Positions 32,151-41,228 of a stretch of DNA of 64,000 bases are shown here, one piece after another (the stretch's first letter is position 1; every line of letters starts with the position of its first letter). The translations under genes were made by a program, and so were the position numbers. A model generated the notes under the pieces. That model saw only the letters and a list, made by a program, of their open reading frames with translations. It was not told the DNA's origin and made no database searches. This DNA comes from Pseudanabaena sp. UWO311 (GTDB lineage Bacteria; Cyanobacteriota; Cyanobacteriia; Pseudanabaenales; Pseudanabaenaceae): contig NZ_SJEE01000001.1 in assembly GCF_006937785.1 (NCBI RefSeq), forward strand, positions 62,001 to 126,000, written 5' to 3'.

Positions 32151-33310
32151 TCACCTTTCTCCTGAGACAGAACAAATTCTTTGTCTGCATACTTAGAGTA
32201 AATGAAAGGAGAATGGGTAGCTACAATAAACTGATTACTGGACTGTTGCTTCATCAAATTGGGGAATAATCTACGCTGCCAATCTGCATGAAGACTTAAC
32301 TCAGGCTCATCAATAAATATTATTGAGTCTTCATAAAATGCGTTATAGCAAAGGAAACTCAGCATTTGTTGTTCACCAGCCGACAACAATCTGGAATCAA
32401 TTGCATCGGTTGACTCTCCAATGACAAAGTCATCAAGCTTAATACCTTTATAGCGTAAAACTTTGATCACTAGTTCAGATAGAATCTTAAAAGGTTTAAG
32501 AAGTTCATCACGCTTACTATTAACAGCGTTATTCGCTTGCTGAAGTTTAGTGAGAATAGTCAGAGCTTCTTGTTGATCACTTTGAATATCAGACTTAATA
32601 CCTTCGATTTGATTACTCATTAAAGTACTAAATCTAAGAAACTCCTCATTAGTTTTTTCGGATGCATGAGCATAACGTGAAACTAGTAACAAACCAAGAT
32701 CGTAAGTTGAGATAGAACATATAAATTTATGTGCTGCAATACTTAAACTTTTGGACAATTTATCAAATTCGCTTTTTATACTTACCTTATCACTATTCCT
32801 TTCACTCTGTAATATGCTAACTGTTAAAGGAAATGCACTTCTAAAAGGAGGACTAAGAGATTGCAATGGTTTTGCAATTCGCCCACTAGTTTGAACATTT
32901 GCCATTAAATATCCTCCCTCAATCCTTCTAAAAGTTGGGAAGAAAAGAGATGATGTATTACTTTCTATTATCAGTGATTGCAATGTTGCAATTTCTAGTG
33001 CTGAACTATATGAATCTAAATGAATAAGACCATTTTTTTGAATCTCATTGCCATTATATTTCCACTCAACAACAGTATCTTTACTGCTTAGAGATAGGTT
33101 AAAACAGCTTGTTTCTAAGTTAAATGATTCAAAGCTTATTTCAGATATAAGATGCTCGATATTTCCTGAAATGGCATACCAGAGTATTTTTAAGAAAGTT
33201 GTTTTCCCACAGCCATTGATGCCTGTGACAATATTTATATCATCGTGAAATCCTAAATCACAATCAACTTTATTATTTAGACCTTTGATAGAGACTCTTT
33301 TAAGTTTCAT
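32147..33310 (-). CDS. ABC/SMC-type ATPase of a PARIS-like pair
   Basis: The 387-residue AAA_15/AAA_21 ATPase has Walker A GINGCGKT (residues 30-37), the signature LLSAGEQQMLSF, Walker B DSIIFIDEPELSLH and the switch histidine in VATHSP. A short coiled coil lies between the two halves. This is the AriA layout: sensor ATPase first, DUF4435 effector second, same strand, ATGA overlap. The gene lies between thrB and a chromosomal cyclase, and no mobile-element gene is adjacent. Confidence 0.85.
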   Translation of the reverse strand: MKLKRVSIKGLNNKVDCDLGFHDDINIVTGINGCGKTTFLKILWYAISGNIEHLISEISFESFNLETSCFNLSLSSKDTVVEWKYNGNEIQKNGLIHLDSYSSALEIATLQSLIIESNTSSLFFPTFRRIEGGYLMANVQTSGRIAKPLQSLSPPFRSAFPLTVSILQSERNSDKVSIKSEFDKLSKSLSIAAHKFICSISTYDLGLLLVSRYAHASEKTNEEFLRFSTLMSNQIEGIKSDIQSDQQEALTILTKLQQANNAVNSKRDELLKPFKILSELVIKVLRYKGIKLDDFVIGESTDAIDSRLLSAGEQQMLSFLCYNAFYEDSIIFIDEPELSLHADWQRRLFPNLMKQQSSNQFIVATHSPFIYSKYADKEFVLSQEKGE

Positions 33311-33540
33311 ATTTTTTGCCGATCGTGATCGCTATTAATTGTACAAGAAATTTAGTGTAGGCGTTTTGGCTGAAAGGCGATCGCTGATCTGCAAATACTT
33401 TAGCGTTTTTGAAAATTGGTATAAAATTTTGATCGAGCACATCGAAAAAATGTAATGAAAGCCAATATCAAAAAGAAATTCAAAGTATTTCGCTAAATCA
33501 TCTAGTCTACGATGATTAGTATTAACCTTTTGGGAGAGAG

Positions 33541-35553
33541 ATGACCATGCTAGAGCTTTGGCTAGAAACTATCGCACTACTATTCAATTTTACGAAGGGC
33601 TTTAAAGTCTTATCTAGTCCCAAAGTTATTGGCTATGCGTTGATTGTCGCGATCGCAGCTTTGAGTGCGATCGCGACGGGCTTGGAGCTAAATGAAGTCC
33701 AAAGACTCGAAAGACAGACCCAATCAGCATTTTTTAACTGGCGTGGCCCGATTGCTCCACCTAAAGATATTGTGATTTTGGCGATCGACGATCTCTCCTT
33801 ACGTCAAGGCGAATTTTATGATCCTAAAACTCGTCCCTTTTTAGAACCATTTCGCACGACCACATGGAAGCGGGTAGTCTATGCCCAAGCACTCGAAAAG
33901 CTGGTTAAAGCTGGCGCTAAAGTCGTTTCCTTCGATATTTTATTTGTGACTCCTGGAGATCATGGAACTGCTGATGATGGTAAGTTCCAAGCAGCGATCG
34001 CTAAATATGGTGAGAGAGCAGTATTCGCTGCTAGCTATGAATTTACGCAAATTGGTGAAGCGAATATTATGCAGCTTGCCTCGCCTGAAGGAGTTTTTCA
34101 ATTAAAGCCAAATACGCTAGGACTAATTAATTTTCGTCCTGAAGTTACTGATGGAATTCACCGTTTGGGCGTGCAGCCGCCAGCAGATAGTGGGTTACCG
34201 ATTGTGCCAACTTTTGCCGCTTCAAGTCTGGATGTAGCGAAAATTAATTATCCTAAACCCAAGGGCGATGGAATTTATTTCTTTGGTGGTGCGGATACAT
34301 GGACAAATGCTCGACAACAACTTCCCTTTTATTATGTGATCGATCCATACAATTGGAATAGTGAACAACTTCAAGGTGGCAAATTTTTTAAAGATAAAAT
34401 CGTTCTAATCGGGGCAACGGCTGCATCAAAACAAGATATTCAAAACTCAGCGATGGGGAGAATGGCAGGAGTAGAAATTCATGCCAATGCGATCGCTACG
34501 CTCATGCAAGGGAAAAGCATGGCTGGGCTATTTGCTAATCCAATGCAGGATGGTATCTTTACGTTGTTGTTTGTCGGTATATCAGGTGTTATCCTCTGCC
34601 GATTCAAGCGTCCAACTACCCAGATATTAACGGCTTTTATCATTGCGATCGCTTGGTTTGGGATTGGGTATGTCAGCTTTATTTACACCAGTACGATTTT
34701 GCCTGTGGCAATTCCTGCGATCGCAATCAGCTTAAATGGAATAGCGCTTTTAACTACAGGATCTATTGCCGCTCAAATTGATAAACTCTTGCTGCGACGC
34801 ACTCTAGAGCGTTATGTCGCAGCGCCAATTGTCGAGGAAATTATCAATCAGCCAGAAGGTTTTCGTGATTTATTAGAAGGTCACACACTTAAAGCGGCTG
34901 TTCTCTTCTCGGATATTCGTGGCTTTACTACCCTCTCTAGCCGTCTTCCTGCGAAATTACTAATCCAACAGCTCAATACTTATCTTGGCGGAATGGTGGA
35001 TGCGATTTTGGAATACCAAGGCACAATTGATAAATTTATTGGTGATGCGATTATGGCGGAATTTGGCTCGCCTGTCTCGCGGGGGGAGAAAGCCGATGCG
35101 ATGAATGCGATTAATGCGGCTCTAAATATGCGATTGGCTTTAATGGAACTGCGTAAGGTCTGGCAAGCTGAAAACAAAATCCCTTTCTCAAATGGAATTG
35201 GCATTAATTACGGAGAGGTAACAGTTGGCAACATTGGCTCCTCGCGCCGCCTTGAATATGCAGTAATCGGAGATACGGTCAACGTGGCAAGTCGTGTCGA
35301 AGGAATGACTAAGGATCTTGAGACAGATATTGTCATTACTGGTGCACTTTACGAAATTGTCAAGGATGAAATCGATGTTGTTGATTTTGGCGATCATGCG
35401 CTCAAAGGTCGAGTAGGCAATGTAAGACTCTACGGTGTGATTGGTCTCAAGGGTAGCGATCGCCAAATTTATGATCAAGTTCATAATGATCTCAAGCGAC
35501 ATACTGCGGTGATTGACATCCTGAAAAAAGGTCAGCTACCACCATTGCGTTGA
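33541..35553 (+). CDS. CHASE2-domain adenylate/guanylate cyclase
   Basis: The 670-residue membrane protein has an N-terminal transmembrane segment at about 28-45 and an extracytoplasmic CHASE2 sensor at about 60-330 (AIDDLSLRQG, LVKAGAKVVSFDILF, LIGATAASKQDI). Three membrane helices follow at about 345-410, and a cytoplasmic class III cyclase domain at about 440-620 (FSDIRGFTTLSSRL, DKFIGDAIMAEFGSP, YAVIGDTVNVASRVEG). Architecture common in cyanobacteria; the stimulus is unknown. RBS gggagag precedes the ATG. Its stop codon is inside the murG palindrome. Confidence 0.93.
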   Translation: MTMLELWLETIALLFNFTKGFKVLSSPKVIGYALIVAIAALSAIATGLELNEVQRLERQTQSAFFNWRGPIAPPKDIVILAIDDLSLRQGEFYDPKTRPFLEPFRTTTWKRVVYAQALEKLVKAGAKVVSFDILFVTPGDHGTADDGKFQAAIAKYGERAVFAASYEFTQIGEANIMQLASPEGVFQLKPNTLGLINFRPEVTDGIHRLGVQPPADSGLPIVPTFAASSLDVAKINYPKPKGDGIYFFGGADTWTNARQQLPFYYVIDPYNWNSEQLQGGKFFKDKIVLIGATAASKQDIQNSAMGRMAGVEIHANAIATLMQGKSMAGLFANPMQDGIFTLLFVGISGVILCRFKRPTTQILTAFIIAIAWFGIGYVSFIYTSTILPVAIPAIAISLNGIALLTTGSIAAQIDKLLLRRTLERYVAAPIVEEIINQPEGFRDLLEGHTLKAAVLFSDIRGFTTLSSRLPAKLLIQQLNTYLGGMVDAILEYQGTIDKFIGDAIMAEFGSPVSRGEKADAMNAINAALNMRLALMELRKVWQAENKIPFSNGIGINYGEVTVGNIGSSRRLEYAVIGDTVNVASRVEGMTKDLETDIVITGALYEIVKDEIDVVDFGDHALKGRVGNVRLYGVIGLKGSDRQIYDQVHNDLKRHTAVIDILKKGQLPPLR

Positions 35554-35589
35554 TTAAGAGTGTGGCTTCGCCACACTCTTAATCAACGC
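35547..35589. terminator. Bidirectional terminator palindrome spanning both gene ends
   Basis: Perfect 20-bp arms (35547-35566 and 35570-35589) with a 3-nt loop contain the cyclase stop TGA and the last codons of murG, whose stop is the complement of 35554-35556. The stem therefore encodes the MurG C terminus. Confidence 0.88.
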
Positions 35590-36699
35590 GATAATTTGTG
35601 CGATCGCATTCGCATCTTCGCTCTTGTTCATATTCTCGATATACTCGTCACGACGCATATTAAGATCTGCGATCGCTGACAATAAACTTTCGCTAGTTAA
35701 ATCTTCTTCAAACAGAACTGCACTATAGCCGCGAGATTGAAACGACTTAGCATTGAGGATCTGATCGCCGCGACTGGATAATTTTGATAGAGGAATTAAT
35801 AAATTTGGCTTTCGTAAAGTCAAAAATTCAAATACAGCATTTGCTCCAGACCGCGACACAACTAAATCAGCGATCGCTAAAATATCCGCAAGTTCAGTTC
35901 CCAAATATTCAAATTGCTGATAGCGGGGATGTTCTTTAAGATTACTATCTAGATTGCCTTTACCACAAGCATGAATAACTTGATGATTTTGTGTAAGGAT
36001 ATCTAAAACTGAACGTACAGCTTGATTGATCTTTGCGGAACCCGTACTACCACCAACCACAAATAGAATTGGAAGCTCAGCATTAAATCCACATAATGCT
36101 CTCCCCTTATCTACATTTCCTTGAAGAATGTCAGACCGAATTGGTAAGCCAGTGTGCTTTACCTTTGCTGCATACTTTGCCAGATGTTTAACAGTCTCAG
36201 GAAATGTGACACAGACTTTGGTGGCAAAGGGAATTGATAGGCGATTGGCTAAACCTGAAGAAAAGTCTGACTCGTGGATAATTACAGGAATCCGTTGCAG
36301 CCAACTAGCAAAAATAACGGGAACGGTGACAAAGCCACCCTTAGAAAAAACAACTTTGGGCTTGATTTTGGCGATCGCAAAATAAGCATCAAATATGCCT
36401 TTAATTACTTTAAAAGGATCGATGAAATTCTGCCAAGAAAAGTAACGTCTTAGTTTCCCAGAAGAAATCCCGTAATAGGGAATTCCAGCTTCGGCAACCA
36501 GCTGTTTCTCAATCCCTTGTTTAGAGCCAATATATATAATCTCCCAGCCATCGGATTCAAGACTTGCAGTTAAGGCGAGATTGGGGCTAACATGACCAGC
36601 AGTGCCGCCACCCGTAAGTACAATTTTGGGTTTCTCGGCTAATTTTTTATGGTCTGATGGTAAGTTCGGCTGATCTTCGATCTGATTAGTTGCGCCCAC
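35554..36699 (-). CDS. murG: Undecaprenyl-PP-MurNAc-pentapeptide GlcNAc transferase
   Basis: The 381-residue GT28 enzyme makes lipid II at the inner face of the cytoplasmic membrane. Signatures: VLTGGGTAGHVSPNLALT near residue 28, HESDFSSGLANR, FVVGGSTGSAKIN and SRSGANAVFEFLTLRKPNLLIPL. The first about 25 residues are extra. The last residues (SVAKPHS) come from the palindrome shared with the cyclase gene. Confidence 0.95.
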   Translation of the reverse strand: MGATNQIEDQPNLPSDHKKLAEKPKIVLTGGGTAGHVSPNLALTASLESDGWEIIYIGSKQGIEKQLVAEAGIPYYGISSGKLRRYFSWQNFIDPFKVIKGIFDAYFAIAKIKPKVVFSKGGFVTVPVIFASWLQRIPVIIHESDFSSGLANRLSIPFATKVCVTFPETVKHLAKYAAKVKHTGLPIRSDILQGNVDKGRALCGFNAELPILFVVGGSTGSAKINQAVRSVLDILTQNHQVIHACGKGNLDSNLKEHPRYQQFEYLGTELADILAIADLVVSRSGANAVFEFLTLRKPNLLIPLSKLSSRGDQILNAKSFQSRGYSAVLFEEDLTSESLLSAIADLNMRRDEYIENMNKSEDANAIAQIIALIKSVAKPHS

Positions 36700-37040
36700 A
36701 GGTATTTATTGTCTCTAGATATTAGATTATTGAGAATACTTATACCAAAGCACAAAATGGCGAAGCCATTTTGTGCTTTTACAACCCTGTAAGGGTTTGG
36801 TTTTTAATCCACAAAAGTGTGATAGCACTTTTGTGGATTGGTACGAATTATTCATTGCAAGTATTGTATCGATTCCATGGCAATTTTCCAATAAGCATCA
36901 CTATGCATTGTAAAGCCCAAAGATTGTGAGGTGGCGTAAAGCGGCGACCCACAATCTTTGGGTAATATTTCTATTTTTGGATTTTGATAGGTTTTATGTG
37001 AAAATTAAATCAGGACACAAAAACTCAAAGCCAAAGAGTT
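36700..37040. other. Intergenic region between murG and the VanW gene
   Basis: This 341-bp gap holds the family B element at 36743-36843. It also holds a second inverted repeat at 36918-36963 with 13-bp arms (cccaaagattgtg and its complement). The last 75 bp are AT-rich and probably carry the promoter for the VanW gene. Confidence 0.65.
36743..36843. repeat. Family B palindromic element, copy 3
   Basis: At 101 bp it has the same length, ends (TACCAA/TTGGTA) and hairpin order as the copy at 14041-14141. Compensating changes keep the stems paired (for example cacaaaatggc-gaa-gccattttgtg). This suggests selection or recent spread of a folded unit. Confidence 0.85.
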
Positions 37041-37832
37041 ATGAATCACATCTGGCAAGATTTCAAAAGACCAATCCGTAATAGTCTTAAATATGCAAAA
37101 GCTTTAGCCAAAGGATATCCATTCCATTATGCTAATCAGCAAAATCCCGATCATAGCGATCGCTACTTTCACAAATGGACTGAGTTCATTACTCCAATCC
37201 CTGATCGTGGCACACCAGAAATTCGAGCTAATCGGATTTGGAACTTGCAACTTGCTGCTCAAAAGCTGAACTGCCTTAACATCGCTCCACAAAAGATTTT
37301 TAGCTTTAGCGATCGCATAGGTGAACCGACTAAAACTAATGGGTTTCGGGAAGCTCCAGTATTTGTCCGTGGTCAGGTACTAACTGATGTGGGTGGAGGT
37401 TTGTGTCTAATTGCTACTAATATTTTTAATACTTTGCTTTATGCAGGATGCGAGATTTTAGAACGGCATTGCCATAGTATCGATGCCTATGGAGAATCAA
37501 GATTTTATGAGTTAGGACAAGATGCAGCGGTTGCGAATGGATATAAGGATTTAATCGTTCGCAACCATAGTCAAATCCCTTTACAACTGCGCTTTCAAGT
37601 ATTAGAAAAGGAAGACAAGGTTAAGTCTAGTCTTTGGGGTAATGCACCAAAACCTTGGCAAGTAAGGGTGGAATCGCAAATCATTGAGCAGATACATCCA
37701 TCAGATTCTCAATACCTATCAGGTTGGATTGTCAAAACTTCGCGTTATACCAAAAGTGAATTAGAGCAATCATCTACATGGCTACGTGATTATGAGGCTG
37801 TTAGCTGTTATCAGCCATGCATGAAGTCTTAA
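37041..37832 (+). CDS. VanW family protein
   Basis: The 263-residue protein has the VanW signature: FSFSDRIGEPTKTNGFREAPVF, then the GGGLCLIATNIFNTLLYAGCEILERHCHS block around residues 115-145, a conserved Cys/His/Asn-rich centre. VanW proteins accompany some vancomycin-resistance clusters but their role is unknown; most bacterial copies have nothing to do with resistance. No signal peptide is seen. Family C hairpin follows. Confidence 0.9.
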   Translation: MNHIWQDFKRPIRNSLKYAKALAKGYPFHYANQQNPDHSDRYFHKWTEFITPIPDRGTPEIRANRIWNLQLAAQKLNCLNIAPQKIFSFSDRIGEPTKTNGFREAPVFVRGQVLTDVGGGLCLIATNIFNTLLYAGCEILERHCHSIDAYGESRFYELGQDAAVANGYKDLIVRNHSQIPLQLRFQVLEKEDKVKSSLWGNAPKPWQVRVESQIIEQIHPSDSQYLSGWIVKTSRYTKSELEQSSTWLRDYEAVSCYQPCMKS

Positions 37833-37871
37833 TACGAGTGGTGGCGCGTGCCACTACTTGGTTTTTTTTGC

Positions 37872-37925
37872 TAAATTTTTTGAAAGTGTCGCAAGGCGGC
37901 ACTTTCAAAAAATTTATTGGTTCGG
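37872..37925. repeat. Family C hairpin, copy 3
   Basis: Aaattttttgaaagtgtcgc-aag-gcggcactttcaaaaaattt with a ggttcgg edge. One arm has a compensated or wobble base (cgc/gcg). It lies between convergent VanW and pirin genes. Confidence 0.7.
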
Positions 37926-37935
37926 ACTAGGAAAT

Positions 37936-38634
37936 TTAAGCCAAATCAAAAATTAGAATTTCGGCATTCCCTTTGCCAGTCAATTTCAAGTCGCCAATCT
38001 GATCACTAGAAATAGCATCTCCAGCATTGAGTAAGCGATCGCCTACTAACACACTGCCTCTAGCGACCTGTATCCATGCATAGCGATTTTGACTTATTGT
38101 ATGTGTTACCTCAGCGCTATCTTCGAGAATAGAAGCATAAATATAAGCATCTTGATGAATAGTGACTGAGCGATCGCGTCCATCGGGTGAAGCGATCAAC
38201 CGCAATTGGTTAAGCTTTTCCTCCCGTGAGAAAGAGATTTGTTCATAACTTGGCTTTACGCTCTCTTGATTCGGCAAAATCCATATTTGTAATAAATGGG
38301 CGGATTCCGTCGCTGAATGATTAAACTCACTATGGGTAATGCCAGTCCCAGCACTCATTCTCTGCACATCACCAACACGAATAACTGAGCCATTTCCCAT
38401 GCTGTCCTTATGCTCTAAAGCGCCATCCAGCATGTAAGTAATAATTTCCATATCGCGATGGGGATGCGTTCCAAATCCTTTGCCACCAGCAATCTGATCT
38501 TGATTAATTACCCGTAATGAACGGAATGCCATATGTTGAGGATCGTAATAGTTAGCAAAGGAGAAGGTGTGATAACTATCAAGCCAGCCGTGATTAGCAT
38601 GACCTCTTTCTTCTGATTTACGAATAGTCAACAT
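37936..38634 (-). CDS. Pirin family protein (YhhW-like)
   Basis: The 232-residue bicupin begins with the family text [20 protein letters not shown]. The first cupin has the metal ligands in [14 protein letters not shown] and GITHSEFNH. Some members oxidise quercetin and others act as redox sensors. The order on the minus strand is CDGSH gene, hairpin, pirin, with an HxlR regulator divergent from the pair. This arrangement suggests a small quinone/electrophile- or redox-response unit. Confidence 0.93.
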   Translation of the reverse strand: MLTIRKSEERGHANHGWLDSYHTFSFANYYDPQHMAFRSLRVINQDQIAGGKGFGTHPHRDMEIITYMLDGALEHKDSMGNGSVIRVGDVQRMSAGTGITHSEFNHSATESAHLLQIWILPNQESVKPSYEQISFSREEKLNQLRLIASPDGRDRSVTIHQDAYIYASILEDSAEVTHTISQNRYAWIQVARGSVLVGDRLLNAGDAISSDQIGDLKLTGKGNAEILIFDLA

Positions 38635-38670
38635 AATTTTTACCTCTGGTAATTGTTTGTTTTTTTTGGA

Positions 38671-38702
38671 TAATTTGCAGCGCTATTAGGCGCTGCAAAT
38701 TG
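38671..38702 (-). terminator. Hairpin between CDGSH and pirin genes
   Basis: Aatttgcagcgc-tattag-gcgctgcaaatt makes a 12-bp stem just after the CDGSH stop, so read-through into pirin may be partial. Confidence 0.6.
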
Positions 38703-38706
38703 TAAA

Positions 38707-38943
38707 TTAGAGTTTTGTATGCGCACCGTCACAGAATGGCGCATTACCAGTGTGTTTGCATAGACAGAGAGCAACTTTCTTGGTTTCAGTCACTTCAAAG
38801 GCAAGAGGTGTAAAACCTGTTCCTTTGTGTGCGCCATTACAATAGGGTTGATTAGTAGATTCACCACAGGTGCACCAGTAATAAGTTTTGGGTTCTAATT
38901 CCAAGACAACAGGTTTCTTGTCAACAATCTTAGGTTCGCTCAT
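38707..38943 (-). CDS. Double CDGSH iron-sulfur protein
   Basis: The 78-residue protein has two CDGSH-type [2Fe-2S] binding motifs: WCTCGESTNQPYCNGAH (with N in place of D) and LCLCKHTGNAPFCDGAH. Each gives three Cys and one His. Redox or Fe-S transfer function is presumed from the family. ATG 38943 is preceded by GGA at good spacing; the TTG at 38955 would only add MEKI. Confidence 0.92.
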   Translation of the reverse strand: MSEPKIVDKKPVVLELEPKTYYWCTCGESTNQPYCNGAHKGTGFTPLAFEVTETKKVALCLCKHTGNAPFCDGAHTKL

Positions 38944-39008
38944 TATTTTTTCCAAATGCGTTGGTTACTGACAAAATTAAATATAATTGCTTTACACTCT
39001 TTTCGTAA

Positions 39009-39037
39009 AGTATGCACTTTTTTGTAAGGTACATACT
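39009..39037. promoter_or_regulatory. Candidate HxlR operator in the divergent promoter
   Basis: AGTATG (39009-39014) and CATACT (39032-39037) form a dyad with inner GTA/TAC matches, 11 bp upstream of the HxlR-type start and between divergent genes. HxlR-family regulators commonly bind such dyads and repress the divergent gene. Assignment is by position and symmetry only. Confidence 0.55.
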
Positions 39038-39048
39038 AAAAAGATACT

Positions 39049-39429
39049 ATGGAAAAATATTCTGATACTTTTATCATTAATCCTTTGCCTGATGTGGATT
39101 GTAGTGCTTCTTACCAGAGCGATCGCCTTAGTTGTCCTGTCGAAGCTACCCTTGAAGCGATCGGCGGAAGATGGAAAGTTTTAATCTTGCACGAACTGTT
39201 TAATGGCACGAGGCGCTTTGGAGAATTACATCGCAGTTTGCATGGCATCACTCAAAAAATGTTGACTCAACAATTGCGAGAAATGGAACACGATGGGCTA
39301 ATACATCGAGAAGTTTATATGCAAGTCCCACCAAAAGTAGAGTATTCTCTAACACCTTTGGGCAAAACCTTACAACCTGTATTGGATGCGATGCATTTTT
39401 GGGGCAAAAGATATTTAGAACAGCAATAA
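39049..39429 (+). CDS. HxlR-type winged-helix regulator
   Basis: The 126-residue protein has the HxlR hallmarks CPVEATLEAIGGRWKVLILHELFNGTRRFGELHRSL, then ITQKMLTQQLREMEHDGLIHR. Cys29 sits just before the wing domain, at the position used as redox or electrophile sensor in several relatives; a further Cys lies at residue 18. Divergent from the CDGSH-pirin pair, which it probably controls. Confidence 0.92.
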   Translation: MEKYSDTFIINPLPDVDCSASYQSDRLSCPVEATLEAIGGRWKVLILHELFNGTRRFGELHRSLHGITQKMLTQQLREMEHDGLIHREVYMQVPPKVEYSLTPLGKTLQPVLDAMHFWGKRYLEQQ

Positions 39430-39460
39430 AAAAAGACGCACTTTGTGCGTCTTTTTTTAT
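39426..39460 (+). terminator. Terminator after the HxlR gene
   Basis: 16-bp perfect arms ataaaaaaagacgcac and its complement, 3-nt loop and T7 run. The stop codon lies within the left arm. Confidence 0.9.
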
Positions 39461-39485
39461 CGTGAAAAAAGCGCGATCGCTTTAT

Positions 39486-41228
39486 TTACTTACCGCCTTT
39501 TTTTAGCGCCAAGATTACTTCGACTTCGGCAGTGTCTGCATTAGGATAAACCGCAGTTCCAGCTAAGCCACGGATAGATTCAATCAAAGCTTTTGCCTCA
39601 GGAGGAGTTTTTGCTTTCTCGGCTGGAGGAATGAACGTTTGGAAAATACTCCAAGCGCGATCAGCATCAATATAGAAGTAGCCGACATTGTTAGAAGGTA
39701 GAGTGCTAATTACGGACTTGAAGGTCGGATCAGCATCGATCGCAGTCGCAGGCTTCGGCACGAATAGAGAAACAATGGGAGATGCCGTAATAAAGAATAC
39801 GTCTTGTTGGCTCCAGCCATGAGAAACGATCGCACCAGCTCCAGCCGCCGACCATTCTGTAACTGATACTCCACCGACATCTTTTTTGGCTACCGTTGCA
39901 CCATTCTTAGATGCAAAATCATCCAGTTTCTTAAACAAGGATTCAGCAGCAGCACGGTTTGTGGTTTGCAGCATTAATAGAGGTGCAAGCCCCTGAGATT
40001 GTGCCAAAATTCCTTCTGCTTTTCCAGATACAGCAGTGAAAGCAAATTCGCCGTCCATCCAGCCAAAGATATCCTTATCAAGATCGATCGCCAAGGGAGA
40101 AGTCTTCAGTTGGGTTCTGATTTCGTCGATTCCCTTCTTGACTTCAGGTGTATTATCGGCTGACTTGACAAATTGCTCCCATGAATTCTTGATATTAAAC
40201 CCAGTGGTTAACATAAATGCTTGGGCAGGAATTTGACTGATAACCTTATTAGGTGAGTTCTTGAGGGCAGAAATAGCAGCAGGATCAAACTTACCAGTTG
40301 CTTTAAAGCGAATGCCTGCATCATCAATGCCAAATCCCATATTGACAGATTTAATCTGTTTCAATTGAGCTAGAGTCTGTGGAGGAATTGTCTCTGCTTC
40401 AGGGTTTAATGCAGCAAGCTCAACAATCGATCCACCAAAGTTAGGGATATAAAATTGGACAACAGGATTTTGGATCTTGAGATCGTCAGCACTTGCAGCA
40501 CTTGCTAACGAAGCCTCACCTTTAAAGGTGTCGATCGCCATTTTTACATCCTCTTCACGAGGACTGAGGACGAGGTAGTCGCCAATCATGGCAGTTTTAC
40601 CAGCCTTAGCACCTTCACCATATTGCGTAATTTGTACGCCTTTGTAATCAGTTTTAGTTTCTTTGCCGCCTGCTTTAGCCTTCACCTTGTCAGTTAAAAA
40701 CTTCTCAGCTCCAGCCTTGTCTTTAACCTCAATTACGATCAGTCCATTTGGTTCTGTCTTGACTTTAGGAGCGTCTTTGTCCTGAACAAACTGAATCGAA
40801 CCTGTATCGCTCATAGGGACATAGCGATTTTGAATAGCTGATTGTGATTTGCTAGGTAAGAGGTTGGCAGTTTTTCCAGAAGGTAAAAGGGCGATAGTCA
40901 CACTTTTGCCAATCCAAGGCTTTACATCTTTTTCGTAGTCAAAGTCACTTGAAGCAAGTCCTTTCTTAGCATCAGTGATCGCTTTGTCGTAAAGCTTTTT
41001 AGTTTCTGGGGACAGGAACTGCTCAATTTTGGACAGAGAGGTACTGTCGGTTGATATAGAAATTGCTACCAAGGACTTTTTAGGCACAACTGCAAGTGTT
41101 CCCGCAGTACTACTACCTATCGGAGGAATAACTGGCTTATTAAGAAAGAAATAAGCGCCTACGCCTCCTGCAACTACTACAGCCGCGCCACCAATAATTG
41201 GTAGTAAATTTGGTTTTGTTTCAGTCAT
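39486..41228 (-). CDS. DUF3352 family membrane-anchored protein
   Basis: The protein has about 580 residues. An N-terminal membrane anchor (GGAAVVVAGGVGAYFFL) is followed by a large extracytoplasmic domain of the DUF3352 type common in cyanobacteria (DYEKDVKPWIGKSVTIALLP, YFYIDADRAWSIFQTF). Function unknown. ATG 41228 with a GAGG nine bases upstream is preferred to the ATG at 41258. Confidence 0.83.
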   Translation of the reverse strand: MTETKPNLLPIIGGAAVVVAGGVGAYFFLNKPVIPPIGSSTAGTLAVVPKKSLVAISISTDSTSLSKIEQFLSPETKKLYDKAITDAKKGLASSDFDYEKDVKPWIGKSVTIALLPSGKTANLLPSKSQSAIQNRYVPMSDTGSIQFVQDKDAPKVKTEPNGLIVIEVKDKAGAEKFLTDKVKAKAGGKETKTDYKGVQITQYGEGAKAGKTAMIGDYLVLSPREEDVKMAIDTFKGEASLASAASADDLKIQNPVVQFYIPNFGGSIVELAALNPEAETIPPQTLAQLKQIKSVNMGFGIDDAGIRFKATGKFDPAAISALKNSPNKVISQIPAQAFMLTTGFNIKNSWEQFVKSADNTPEVKKGIDEIRTQLKTSPLAIDLDKDIFGWMDGEFAFTAVSGKAEGILAQSQGLAPLLMLQTTNRAAAESLFKKLDDFASKNGATVAKKDVGGVSVTEWSAAGAGAIVSHGWSQQDVFFITASPIVSLFVPKPATAIDADPTFKSVISTLPSNNVGYFYIDADRAWSIFQTFIPPAEKAKTPPEAKALIESIRGLAGTAVYPNADTAEVEVILALKKGGK

